A stretch of 64,000 bases of DNA from Epithemia pelagica (taxonomy: Eukaryota > Bacillariophyta > Bacillariophyceae > Surirellales > Surirellaceae): the NCBI GenBank assembly GCA_946965045.2, contig OX337240.1, positions 3,038,001-3,102,000 on the forward strand, in the 5' to 3' direction. Each line of letters starts with the position of its first letter. The first letter of the stretch is position 1. Below the pieces are notes generated by a model that had not been told where the DNA came from, searched no databases, and saw only the letters and a list, made by a program, of their open reading frames with translations. The position numbers and the translations under genes were made by a program. Below are positions 30,601-39,486 of this stretch, one piece after another.

Positions 30601-32919
30601 TCCAAACCAGATTGGAATCTGAAGGGCCAGCATTCCATGCCCACAAGCATATTGGGCCAAGGCAAAGAGCATGCCGAAGGGGACCAGTAGATGATTGTTG
30701 TGCTTTCTAGCCCGGACGATAAATTGGAAGAAAGCATCAAGGGAGTAGCGTTTGCGAAGAAAGCGTTTATCTGTTGCTGGGGCATCGTCTATCTTCTTCA
30801 GGTATCCACTCATCCCCATTATGGCGTTGAATTGTTGTGGAAGCTGGTGTTCAAATTGTGTCGTCAGTGCGCGCAACTCGTACTCCGAAAGAAATTTATC
30901 GAAAATATTGTTGAATCGGCCAAAGCATTCGTCGAGTCTTTCGTTCAATCTCTCATCTAATTTTTCGCAGAACTTGGCAACAACAGCAGCATCAATGATA
31001 GGAGGAGGCACCAATGCTTGCGACAAGGCTTGTTTCTGAACAGCAGCTATCTTGTTTTCGAATTGGGCTTTTGTCTCTGACGCATCCTGTTGGGCTTGGC
31101 AGCGTTCCCACACACTCTTCAATTCAGCCATCATGTACCTGTCCCCTGTGCTTTCCTGGATGAGGCGATGAAACAGTGTAACGCGATCATCGCCTTGTGC
31201 TTTCAACTGCTTGAACAAGGGCAACCAAGTCCGCTCTGGATGATAGTCTGCCTGTAAAAATACACCTTGGGGATAGGTGTACAACTCGAACCATGAGATA
31301 AGCTGTTGGATACACGCTTGGGGCGGAAAGGAAATATTGCAGTCTATTGCTGAGAAAATAGGAAAGCGTAGGTAGAGTCCATTGTGATTGAACTCGGACA
31401 AGGCTTCCATAACTTGGTCGTAGGTTTTCACACCCTCCTCTGTGATTTTCTTCTTAGTTGCTTGATTACTCTGGACCCACCCAGACAATTGTTTGTAAGA
31501 GCGGCCTTGACAAGAAACAGTCGGAAGGAATTGAGACTGTTCCGTTTCTCGCCAAAGAGTCAACAACCGTTTCCCGTAACGTGGTGGGAGGAGCGCTTCG
31601 TCAAAGAACAGAACGATCGCGGTTTCCTCTTCTATGAACCAGATATCCTCAAGTAATAGAGTCCGCAATGCAAAAGACGTCACAACATGTATTTGATTGT
31701 TTTGTTGGTTGGAATCTGGCGAATTGGTTTCGGACGGTGCAACTGAATCGCTTCGTTTCCGTTTGGTGGAGGATAAACGGTTATAGCGACGCTGTTTCTT
31801 GGTTCCAGTGGTTGACCGAGATACGCCGGCGGTGAAGTTTTTGGCTTTTCGCATCAATTGGGAACAATGGTTGGAGGATAGGGAAAGAGCCTGAGGATTT
31901 TCGGCTTCTGGAGCAACTATAACCAAAGGCGGATGGAGCTTGCTGGATTGCCCGGGGTTTTGACAATGGAGCGGGGGTTGTCGACGCAGAGGAAGCAAGT
32001 ACGTCCCTTCGACAATCTGTTTAACTGGGACTTTCAGATTTGGGTATTTGGCTTGTTGTGGTTGTGGACGACGGACACGTCCTTGCAACAAAGGTGCAGA
32101 GGTTCCGGTAGGCGGTTGGTTGTTGTTGAGCGGAGATTCGGCAGGAGGAGCAACGGCCGTAGGAACGGTGTACTCAGATGCAATCTCGTGGTTGTTGTTT
32201 GTTGTGGTATGATCGTCGTTGTCGTTGTAGTTGTTCGTTGCTGTAGGATCACTGTTGTTGTTGTTGCTCGTGGTAGGATTGATGTTGTTGGTTTCTTGCT
32301 GCTGGTTTGGTGTCTCAACCACTCGCGACATATTCAGAGGCTTCGGTGGTGAAGATTGAGTGCCAAACTCGACGTGTCCAAAGGAATGACGACGGTGAAC
32401 CAGATCGAAGGACTGTGAAGAGGCACCTCTGTTGTTTGGTAGAACAGTAACAGTCCGACGAACGTCAGGGGAAGACCCAGCACTGGGAGTACCTTGGGAC
32501 GATATAGGAAAAGAGGTAAAAGGAAGGCGATGAGGCGCTGGTTGGGTGCGCTCCGATGGGATCGTCGAGAGCGAACTTGCAGCGGCACTGTCAAGGAAGC
32601 CTGAGGGTTCGGACTTTTCTTCGTTTGCTTCGACCTGTCTTGCTGCATTACCATTTGTCGCGAGAGGAGTTTCGTAGGGAGGAAGGGACGAGGTGGTAAC
32701 ATGGACAGATGAAGGAAAAGGGAACGGGTTGGAAGGAGAAGTGGCTGGAGGATGCTGCACTTGAATCTGTTCTTGTGAAGCGTTTCGACTTTCGGCGATA
32801 GTCCTTGTTCTACCCTCTTGTGTCGACGCTTGTGATGCTCCCGATACATCTTGCGCTGCAAAAGCCTTCCTGGCTTGCTTCTGAGAGAGGCGGTGCTTTC
32901 GGTGGGAAGATGTAGACAT
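27655..32919 (-). CDS. Putative Academ/DUF6589-type transposase, 1,754 aa
   Basis: One exceptionally long open frame from the ATG at 32919. Residues 1 to about 330 are disordered (Asn, Thr, Pro, Ser, Gln). A large helical core (about 430-1480) contains, in order, LPRRYGKRLLTLWRE-like sequence, ISVSKRTMERRVAEC (about 780), AVFDNLQDGRRLQ (Asp near 809), FIVGDGLSIDRI (Asp near 1054), PITGDLHVRFHMLESIY and NSFNTQLRLMELYYHG. The FDN and GDG-L-S...GD-H-x-RFHM pattern is like that of DUF6589 proteins, which I associate with Academ transposases having an RNase H-fold DDE core; the two Asp above would be catalytic and the Glu is not certain. The C-terminal approximately 250 residues are strongly acidic. 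No intron or stop interrupts it, suggesting recent activity. Confidence 0.78.
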   Translation of the reverse strand: MSTSSHRKHRLSQKQARKAFAAQDVSGASQASTQEGRTRTIAESRNASQEQIQVQHPPATSPSNPFPFPSSVHVTTSSLPPYETPLATNGNAARQVEANEEKSEPSGFLDSAAASSLSTIPSERTQPAPHRLPFTSFPISSQGTPSAGSSPDVRRTVTVLPNNRGASSQSFDLVHRRHSFGHVEFGTQSSPPKPLNMSRVVETPNQQQETNNINPTTSNNNNSDPTATNNYNDNDDHTTTNNNHEIASEYTVPTAVAPPAESPLNNNQPPTGTSAPLLQGRVRRPQPQQAKYPNLKVPVKQIVEGTYLLPLRRQPPLHCQNPGQSSKLHPPLVIVAPEAENPQALSLSSNHCSQLMRKAKNFTAGVSRSTTGTKKQRRYNRLSSTKRKRSDSVAPSETNSPDSNQQNNQIHVVTSFALRTLLLEDIWFIEEETAIVLFFDEALLPPRYGKRLLTLWRETEQSQFLPTVSCQGRSYKQLSGWVQSNQATKKKITEEGVKTYDQVMEALSEFNHNGLYLRFPIFSAIDCNISFPPQACIQQLISWFELYTYPQGVFLQADYHPERTWLPLFKQLKAQGDDRVTLFHRLIQESTGDRYMMAELKSVWERCQAQQDASETKAQFENKIAAVQKQALSQALVPPPIIDAAVVAKFCEKLDERLNERLDECFGRFNNIFDKFLSEYELRALTTQFEHQLPQQFNAIMGMSGYLKKIDDAPATDKRFLRKRYSLDAFFQFIVRARKHNNHLLVPFGMLFALAQYACGHGMLALQIPIWFGISVSKRTMERRVAECLKTYDQKVQRSLRNVTNLLAVFDNLQDGRRLQFQSGQSAIYTRVTARFVMAMYLEKLPSWVYSCLSRPALTYIQQDIPAPYQMPAFECDRSDRHASLVDTIASLFRGTYKSDLERDGNPFDFSGTRVRCYVQMVSWCAELRAIKRYLSIRRRKGQELDYTLQPIQFAACPKREMINYSMNRLRKKRDTNVFTMARQFASRVVRTWRHLPPVAELLMLPVSVLDETTKVGASGVVLDFMTLHGLLEWDDHNKIYKPAASWNDKWLFIVGDGLSIDRIFQFFDDVMAITDSKTVSFRQAYRQAMAISRVIHRVVPITGDLHVRFHMLESIYRLFYGGFLQCFQHRLKWKRLDPIDVSNSYRLCHRLVALVYEETERLMFDVFVCNAVKKVKIEDLLKGSNGGEDLAVYLAKTYLAFLNREVRESPHWLRRYLCNFLLITKKYMRFLEAEQHGDAISMEAMVVEYLPYFYATNKRNSFNTQLRLMELYYHGIPILVLQQLRLNRTKRQKPASVASAFQKESALDQIMERLMPFFKGMNHLGTEASFIKVSQMLTACQRAKHFVEFYTRGRADGMSELAERVKEEGDPAEIAKYNEEALADPGQRNKRTTYPKSELNRVLVTELLVLAKCYEVPRDSSSVIDRDHFWRALDLTTLKVQKKLRRCGGDGKVEADTTHQYVLCQAQAMMGPLSKAKNARVGEETGDNREGDQMDVDETEDDEEIDLEKAMNDQDEELENAMKDQDGEESVGDRSYFSIGETVAVVEVMEDTSGYGTQPSVEVFSDKEDDNDEEWGNSQEDTVFEEDEEQIPETQLEDAIEEEAAETTDETEDVDDNRCDEVDEDAEDASASQEEEDNEEGADSVEKDQDDGLIEKSAVKGMKVVPMNVIASKDVVAVALEEIAEKNVITARGKDVERKEREEHFLRYKLYVRLEEMEDDGETLGWLDTTSDNNEQDTLLERSLAAFERFRNE

Positions 32920-32991
32920 GGATAAGGTCTTTCACAGACACCGTACCTCTGCCACCGTAATGAATGTGTGGAGATAATATGTGTGTTTTGG

Positions 32992-33092
32992 GATTTTGTA
33001 TCAACATCGAGAGCTCCAGGACGCGCCATGGGGGTGAGTATACGAAAGCCCTTTTTAAGTGCGACTCAATACTCGCCCGGCGCTTGGGGGTA
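32992..33092 (-). repeat. Right terminal inverted repeat of the helicase transposon
   Basis: The inverse of the left repeat, ending GGCGCTTGGGGGTA at 33092, next to the GAGAGCTCCA duplication. It carries the complementary C-rich inner block at 33018-33036. The region between outer and inner blocks differs from the left end. Confidence 0.85.
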
Positions 33093-33406
33093 GAGAGCTC
33101 CAGCCGAGATGAGCTGTTGCGGGACCGAGACTACAATAAGAGCACAGATCAAAGAAACGGGGACACACGTAATTGAATTGGCGGAGGATGAAACAATAAT
33201 GACAGGCGCGGAACTACACTACAATCTACAATCCATCGGCTCGAGGGACGTGATTGAATTATTTGGCGCAACCGCACTCTCTAGCCACGCTCGCATTTCG
33301 TAGTCTGTTTTCGTAAAAAATGAGACGCCACGAACTCGCGCGCTCCAAAGAGGCAACAAACCATTGGACATCTCTCTCTCTCTCGCTCTCTCACTCATCC
33401 TCCATC

Positions 33407-35110
33407 ATGGCATCTTCTTCTTCCTCCTCTTCTTCTTCTTTCAGCAGCAGATTCAGGAGTACCAAAATGACGACTCCGACAACAACCACAACAACCACAA
33501 CAACAACAACAACCACAAGATTCCTCCGCCCCCGCACTCCCTGGCTCTATGCAGTGGGTGCTCTCGCCATCAATTCCGTTCGCCTCATGTTTGGCGTGTT
33601 GGCTCAGCAGCAACGACAAGAACAAGAACAAGAACAAGAACAAGAACAACGAGTTACTTTGGCATTCATGGACGACCACCCAACCAACAGCAACCACTAC
33701 AGTTGGATCCGCCCGAAACAAGAAGAGGAGAATGGAACACTACCACCACCACCGCCCGGCCTCCCACAATCCACCAAGGATGGAACCAACCCTTGGGTTC
33801 CGAGTACCATCCACAATACAACAACTACAACCACATCATCTACCACAAGGAACAACACCATTGCCTTGCACTGCTTGTTGGATTCACGCAATACCTTTTG
33901 TTATGTGCATTTTCCACACACGCTGCAAGCTCTGAGTCAATGTTGGAGCTACTTTCAATCGCAAACACGACAAATTCTCGAGCAGCACTCCAAGGATGCG
34001 GCGATTCTTCCACGAATTACCACCACGATTCACAGTCATGGCATTCGAGGTCGATTCCAGTCCCCCCAGTCGGATTGGCGTGCCGCCTTTGTGCAGTTCC
34101 TACTCGCCAATGTCACGACCTTGCATCATGCCCGACGGTCCACCCTGCCCCACCCCAACAACAACGACAATCGCACGCATTCCACGCGCATCTTTCGACC
34201 CACGCCCGACGATTCCGGACTGGATGGGTTGCGATTCTTTTGGAATTACTCCCATGTCCAAGCCTTGCACGACAATCTGTATCAAACCGAATTGTATCGT
34301 CGCCACCAGACAACCACCTCCTTGGGCGAAACAGTCGGACGATCCGACAAGCAGTCTGTTTCCCAACCGCCACGACTCCGCATTGCAGTGATTAACCGGA
34401 ACGCGACACGACGGATTGTCAATATAAATCAATTGGAACGAGCCATTCGACAGGAATATCCTCAGGCCCTGGTCCAAGTCGTGACCATGGAAGGCATGAC
34501 GCCACTGCAACAATATATTTGGTGGAATCAACAATCGATTGTGGTGACACCTCATGGGGCTGCCACGACCAATCTGATTTTCATGAAACCCGGATCGGCC
34601 GTCTTGGAACTCTATCAACCGCATTATTATTGGTGGGGATTTTGGAAATTGGCCCAAACCGCCCGCGTTCGGTATTATGCCCAGTTTCCAATCCTCCTTC
34701 CCAACGCCACCCCCCGCAATCACAGCAGCCACCATCACACTCACCACACGACAACGACCAAGCAGCAGGCGGCCGAACTGGCGCTCTTTCAAGACTTTTG
34801 CGAAACTTGTAGCGATTGGCCATGGCAACGACACCAACAAAAACTTGCAGTCTTGGAACCCTCCATTCCTCATGTGATGGTCTTGTTGCGACGGGCCGTG
34901 ACGGACTGGCAAGAACAAGGACGGACAAGGAGCAGTACGACGACTGTCACTCCACAAATTGTGCGCATGGAAACCAATTGTCAGCGAGCACAGTCCTTTT
35001 ACCAGCAGCACCACAATGACAACAATCTTCCGGAACAGATTCAGACACGGGTCCAACTAAGCCTCGACGACGATCCCCCGCAATCCCTCCTGGACCAGTA
35101 CGGTGAATGA
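33407..35110 (+). CDS. GT61-family (DUF563-like) glycosyltransferase, copy 2
   Basis: A 567-aa paralogue of the gene at 21931. The start at 33407 (MASSSSSSSS) aligns with the inner Met of copy 1; an in-frame ATG at 33320 would add 29 residues. A Ser/Thr tail with a long poly-Thr run precedes an anchor at about residues 45-66 (PWLYAVGALAINSVRLMFGVLA), followed by a Gln/Glu repeat (QEQEQEQ). The lumenal domain carries LHCLLDSRNTFCYVHFPHT, ERAIRQEYPQALVQVVTMEG, SIVVTPHGAATTNLIFMKPG and YYWWGFW. The last roughly 250 codons are nearly identical to copy 1, while stem regions diverge by indels. GT61 enzymes add xylose, arabinose or GlcNAc; the specificity is unknown here. The transposon at 25261-33092 separates it from cassette 1. 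A decayed TIMP-like gene follows. Confidence 0.88.
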   Translation: MASSSSSSSSSFSSRFRSTKMTTPTTTTTTTTTTTTTRFLRPRTPWLYAVGALAINSVRLMFGVLAQQQRQEQEQEQEQEQRVTLAFMDDHPTNSNHYSWIRPKQEEENGTLPPPPPGLPQSTKDGTNPWVPSTIHNTTTTTTSSTTRNNTIALHCLLDSRNTFCYVHFPHTLQALSQCWSYFQSQTRQILEQHSKDAAILPRITTTIHSHGIRGRFQSPQSDWRAAFVQFLLANVTTLHHARRSTLPHPNNNDNRTHSTRIFRPTPDDSGLDGLRFFWNYSHVQALHDNLYQTELYRRHQTTTSLGETVGRSDKQSVSQPPRLRIAVINRNATRRIVNINQLERAIRQEYPQALVQVVTMEGMTPLQQYIWWNQQSIVVTPHGAATTNLIFMKPGSAVLELYQPHYYWWGFWKLAQTARVRYYAQFPILLPNATPRNHSSHHHTHHTTTTKQQAAELALFQDFCETCSDWPWQRHQQKLAVLEPSIPHVMVLLRRAVTDWQEQGRTRSSTTTVTPQIVRMETNCQRAQSFYQQHHNDNNLPEQIQTRVQLSLDDDPPQSLLDQYGE

Positions 35111-35466
35111 CGGAACATCTTCTGGGAAACGTACGATGCGTTGAACGGAGAGGCCAACTGGGAAAGGACACGGATGCTCCCATCGAACAAGAAGAAAATG
35201 AAGGGATCCTGGTATCCATTCCGTTTCGAGTAGCACGAAACAGTAGAGGAAGGATGGCTGAAATCCCCCAAAATTTGCAAGTTTTGTTCCAGGTTCCATC
35301 CAAATTTTGGAGGCAAGAGTCATGTCAAGGATGAGTGTTCCCCTCCTTTTGGTGTGAATCTGAGAATGAATCACCGCAGAAGAACACAACCCGACAAAAA
35401 ACCACGAGTCTCTGGGGATCATCCTGCAACGACAGGTAATGTGGTTGTGTGGAGCATGCACTGCGT

Positions 35467-36180
35467 CATCCGGATGGTCCTGGTCACGGACGCTTGCAAA
35501 TGCCGGTCCCAATCCATTGCCGACCATGTGGCCATATGGTGCACGTTGTGGGACCCGTCCATATCCAAGAAACGGGGTACAGGTGGTTCACTATGTTGAA
35601 TTGCGACTTGTGCCATCATCATCATCATCATCACCCCAAAACGACGACCAAGGAGCCCCACCGTTTCACATTCCGGTTCGACCGTCCACAAATGGCCAAG
35701 ACCCACAAAACAGTACTATCCGAAACTTTGACAATGACAGATTGTATCTAGTGCAGGTTCGTCAGACGTTCCAGGCACCCTGCTGTCCGTCATCTTCCTT
35801 CTTTTGCGAATACGACAACCGAACTCACTGTTCCACCGCCCATGGCGTACGTTTGGAAACGGGACACAAGACTATACCTGTGGTGGGATGGTCGTACCAA
35901 GACCAAGCCAAAGTCCATCCCTCGAATGATTCTGGTACCACCAGTCTCATGCCCCACCAGAACGAACGAACGAACGAACGACGAGGGTAGTAGGATGATT
36001 GCGGTCCTGATTCCCAATCACAACCGCAGCCAACCCCGTACAATGACACGGTCGTTGCCAACGTGGACCATGTGTCCCGCTTGTGTGGTTGTGGAACCAT
36101 AGTGTGTCTCGTGTTTGCTTCCTGTCGTGTGGTCCGACGACGTGTCTCTCCAGGATTTGGCCTTTCGCTCCAACCCTGCA
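35467..36180 (+). pseudogene. TIMP/NTR-like pseudogene, cassette 2
   Basis: Full-length but frame-broken relative of the intact gene at 42526-43275. It keeps MVLVTDACKCRSQSIADHVA at its start, then loses about 25 bp and shifts frame within the next stretch. The GTGGTGCACGTTGTGGGAC, TTGCAGGTTCG-like (TGCAGGTTCGTCAGACGTTC), CGTACGTTTGGAAACGGGAC and GTGTTTGCTTCCTGTCGTG blocks persist in the same order but in different frames. A (CAT)n tract near 35617-35633 and an (ACGA)n tract near 35961-35985 have expanded in it. Confidence 0.8.
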
Positions 36181-36962
36181 AGGACCAGGATTACTACCGA
36201 GGTAGTTCGAACAGAACCCGCAGTGATAAACAGACAACGAAGCATGATAAAACCATCTTGAACGGACAAGGCTCTCCCCGTAGCCATGGAATATCCGTTG
36301 GGGAACAACAAGACATACCACAAACTATGTATGGGTAGTATAGTATACTATAGAAACCAGTTGTAGTAGTGTGGCCACACGGAACGAGAGATGGAGCGAG
36401 AGCTGGTGGCAGCGCCGTACCACCCATGGGTGGCACTTTTGCCAAACGTCCTAGAGTCGTCCGCCCAAGAATCATTCACATTCGATGCTCGAACGGTCGC
36501 CACACGGGTACGGACACTCTTTCTCTATATATATATAATATACGAGTACATGGTGGATGGTCCTTGCCTCATTGTTGGCTGCGAGCCTCTACTCCCAGGA
36601 GTATGAATCGCTGGTGCCATTATCTATACTAGGACTAGCATGGCGTGCATACTAGAGGCATTGGCGAGGATCGTAGCGCTCTAATAGTGTACTCCTACCA
36701 CGGATAGTTTATGCGTCCCTTGGGATCTGACGGCATAGAGGAGGTAGCTCCTGCACGCCAGTCCCGCTTCGATCTGGCGCGCGCGCATGCGCTCAACACA
36801 CCGAACGCTTTTACTCTTCTGTGGTTCTGGCGCAGAAGCAACCAAGCAGCTGCTCACATTTTCTTCGCCCTTTGGTGTCGCGACGACCATTCGAATGTAG
36901 AAGAGTCTTGTGTGGTGGTTGGAGACACAATCATCATACTCATTATCATTATCATCATCATC
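36181..36962. other. Cassette 2 3' flank and sdhB promoter region
   Basis: 36240-36560 matches the 24475-24700 flank of cassette 1 (GGGGAACAACAAGACATACC, GAGTCGTCCGCCCAAGAATC, CGAGTACATGGTGGATGGTCC). An (TA)n run is near 36527-36542. A TACTCCTAC motif lies at about 36690. No other gene is seen. Confidence 0.55.
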
Positions 36963-37856
36963 ATGATGCGTTCCATTCGTAGTAGTAGTAGTCTGGTGGC
37001 GACGCTCTGGAAGACCAACAAGGGTGGTACAGCTGTGGGTGGATCCATGGTGCGGTCCTCCTTCTTGTCCACGCAAGCTGCTGCCGCCGCAACGACAAAC
37101 CCCGAACGCATTCAATATTTCAAAGTCTATCGCTGGGATCCGGAACGTCCCCATCAACAACCGTATTTGAGTACGTATCCGGTCGATTTGAATGACTGTG
37201 GTCCCATGGTATTGGATGCCTTGCTCAAGATTAAAAATGAACAAGATCCCACGCTGACCTTTCGACGCAGTTGTCGCGAAGGCATTTGTGGATCCTGTGC
37301 CATGAATATCAATGGCACCAATACCTTGGCCTGTCTCTGTTATATCAACAATCCCAAGGACAGCAGCAAAAAGGACACTTCCGCCAGTGCCGCCGCCACG
37401 AGCAGTACCAAAATTTATCCCTTGCCGCACATGTACGTGCTCAAAGATTTGGTACCGGACATGTCCAATTTTTACGAACAATACAAATCGATTGAACCGT
37501 GGTTGCAACCGACCGTGACCAAAACACCCGGTCAAGCCGAATATTTGCAATCCCGCGAGGACCGATCCAAACTCGATGGCATGTACGAATGCATCTTGTG
37601 TGCCTGTTGCAGTACGGCCTGTCCGTCCTATTGGTGGAATGCCAATACCTACTTGGGACCGGCCGTCTTGATGCAAGCCTATCGATGGATGCAAGATTCC
37701 CGCGATGGACAAACGGCCAAACGTTTGCAAGCCGTCGACGATCCCCTCAAACTCTATCGCTGTCATACCATCATGAATTGTACCAATGTCTGTCCCAAAC
37801 ATTTGAATCCGGCCAAGGCCATTGCCAGTATCAAACAGAAATTGGCGGCGCATTAA
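36963..37856 (+). CDS. sdhB: Succinate dehydrogenase iron-sulfur subunit (complex II)
   Basis: A 297-aa protein, intronless, with a start at 36963 (a second Met follows). The basic, Ser-rich N-terminus ([16 protein letters not shown]...) fits a mitochondrial presequence; the mature domain begins near residue 48 ([12 protein letters not shown]). All three clusters are visible: [2Fe-2S] ligands C104, C109, C112 and C124 ([10 protein letters not shown]...LAC); [4Fe-4S] in C210-x2-C213-x2-C216 plus C277; [3Fe-4S] with C220, C267 and C273 ([17 protein letters not shown]). It passes electrons from FAD in SdhA to ubiquinone on the matrix side of the inner membrane. An insertion of about 12 Ser/Ala/Thr residues lies before [10 protein letters not shown]. 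It is convergent with the CobW-type gene. Confidence 0.97.
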   Translation: MMRSIRSSSSLVATLWKTNKGGTAVGGSMVRSSFLSTQAAAAATTNPERIQYFKVYRWDPERPHQQPYLSTYPVDLNDCGPMVLDALLKIKNEQDPTLTFRRSCREGICGSCAMNINGTNTLACLCYINNPKDSSKKDTSASAAATSSTKIYPLPHMYVLKDLVPDMSNFYEQYKSIEPWLQPTVTKTPGQAEYLQSREDRSKLDGMYECILCACCSTACPSYWWNANTYLGPAVLMQAYRWMQDSRDGQTAKRLQAVDDPLKLYRCHTIMNCTNVCPKHLNPAKAIASIKQKLAAH

Positions 37857-38169
37857 ACAGGAACGAAAGCAAGGCTAGAGCACAAGAATGCGTCCCAGAA
37901 ATCGAGTTGCCATTTTTGGATGGTGCAGGCCAGACCCATGTGGAACACGGTAGCTCTATAATAATGATGTAGAGAAAAAGTTAGGAATAGAACGAAAACA
38001 CATTGACTATATATGAGTGGTACGGGTCTTTCTAGTTGCTACCTATAGACAGACCATGGAAGAATACTCCAACGGTTTCTATACTATCCAAGAGCTGAAC
38101 TACGGCCAAATTGTTATTGTGTTGGTCCCTCACGCGCCACTTGGAACCTCTCTCCACTCCTGTTTCGTA
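37857..38169. other. Spacer between convergent sdhB and the CobW-type gene
   Basis: Shared 3' flank. I see no gene or repeat in it. Confidence 0.5.
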
Positions 38170-39486
38170 TTATTCACTCGCCGCCGCCTTGTCTTCATCG
38201 TCGTCCTTGTACAAACAGGCCATTAATCCCTTGGTCAATTCGGGTCGATTCAAATTCTTGCCAATAAAGACAAACTTGTTGATGCGCGGTTCATCGTCCT
38301 TCCAGGTCTCTTGGGCCGGTCCAAATTGAATTTGTTCGTGCACGCCTTGAAAGACAAACTTGACATTGCCTTGACCATGAAAACTCAGGAGACCCTTGGT
38401 TCGATACAAATCGGCCGCTCGTTCTCGCAACAAATCCATCATGAACAAATTGAACCATTGGGCATGCAAATTGCCTTCAAAGGTAATACCAACCGAACTC
38501 ACCAGGTCCAAATTGTGCTTGGCATCTTCTTGATCTTCAAAAAAGTCGGGATGATGATTCAAAATACTTTCCATGGAAAAGGATTGCAAGCCCAAAATTT
38601 GATCGAGGGGTGCCCGACTTCGTTCCGTTTCAAAGACGACGGCAAATTTATTAATATGACTCAAGCGATCTTTCAGGGCTTTCTTTTCCTTGTCCGTGAC
38701 CAAATCAATCTTGTTGAGCAAAATCTTGTCGGCAAAGGCCACTTGTTGCTGGGCTTCATTGGCCGATCCATCCGGTTTGACCTCGTCCAAATGTTGCTGC
38801 AAATGTTTGCAATCGGCCAAACAGACAATGGAATCAATGCAATAATTGTCCGACAATTTCGAATTGGTTTGCACCGTATACACAATGGGGGCCGGATCGG
38901 CCAAGCCCGTCGTTTCCAACAAAATGGCATCAAAATGCTTGCGTCGCTTGGCCAATTGACCCAAGGTTCGGACCAAATCGCCACGGACACTGCAACACAC
39001 ACAGCCATTGTCCATGGTAATCAAATCTTCGGGAGAATCCATCGATTCCGCCACTGTAGTTGTTGTCATCATGAGAATGAAGAGGAGGGGGAGGATACAC
39101 CGAGAAACAGGACGAATGGCAACGTAAGAATGAATGAATCCACCACCCAACAGGACGAAACGAACCACCAGGCAATATACACAAAGACGGTGAGAAACGA
39201 ATGAATCCTCGCATCCCCAACCAAAACCACTCCACTCCACTCCACAACCATATCAAATCAAATCAAATCATCTCATTTATCATATATATCATACAACAGG
39301 ACATGACGTACCTAATCCATCGTCAATGGAGACTTCTCCAAATTCATTTTCCAAGACACAAATTTTCCATTTGCTTTGTTCCTTGAGAATAAAATTGACC
39401 AAGGTGGTCTTGCCCGCTCCCAAAAATCCGGTAATGACGGAAATAGGGGTCAAGTCAGTCGCATCGGATACCGCAACCGAATTCAT
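38170..39486 (-). CDS. CobW/P47K-family GTP-dependent metallochaperone
   Basis: Two exons: 39312-39486 and 38170-39053. The intron 39054-39311 has a GTACGT donor and ACTACAG acceptor, phase 1; joined, 352 aa. The G domain shows the Walker [10 protein letters not shown] (residues 20-28), [12 protein letters not shown] switch sequence, the CxCC metal-binding motif in [12 protein letters not shown] (C76, C78, C79), [10 protein letters not shown], and the NKIDLV base-specificity motif. A C-terminal CobW_C-like domain ends with [19 protein letters not shown] and FIGKNL. Such proteins (ZNG1/CBWD, YeiR, CobW) deliver zinc or other metals in a GTP-driven cycle. No targeting peptide is apparent. The metal served cannot be deduced; zinc is likeliest by family. 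Confidence 0.94.

Larger units (their letters stand above)
25251..33102. mobile_element. 7.8-kb helicase-encoding DNA transposon, Academ-like (AcademH?)
   Basis: The element spans 25261-33092 and is flanked by a perfect 10-bp direct repeat, GAGAGCTCCA (25251-25260 and 33093-33102). Its ends are inverted: TACCCCCAAGCGCCGGG at 25261 against the complement at 33076-33092. Inside come inverted CACCCCCATGGCGCGTCCT (25325-25343 / 33018-33036) and inverted CTCGATGTTGATACAAAATC (25360-25379 / 32992-33011), so the TIRs are about 100-119 bp with a variable middle. Two convergent genes fill it with 27 bp between their stops: an SF2 RecQ-like helicase (plus) and a 1,754-aa putative transposase (minus). 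Both frames are open. A helicase plus DUF6589-like transposase and a 9-10-bp duplication fit what I recall of the AcademH lineage of Academ transposons; that assignment is inference. Confidence 0.85.

Noticed and set aside
25251-33102. Helitron (because of the helicase)
   Set aside because: Helitrons lack TIRs and target duplications and carry Rep/Pif1-type helicase; here there are TIRs, a 10-bp duplication and a RecQ-type helicase.
25251-33102. Mutator-like element (because of 9-10-bp duplication)
   Set aside because: Duplication size fits, but the large protein shows no MULE transposase signature I recognise, and a RecQ-type helicase is not a MULE component.
36681-37853. 390-codon minus ORF opposite sdhB
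   Set aside because: Antisense shadow of a highly conserved gene.
38311-39204. 297-codon plus ORF opposite the CobW-type gene
   Set aside because: Antisense shadow; the minus strand has all GTPase motifs and a matching first exon.
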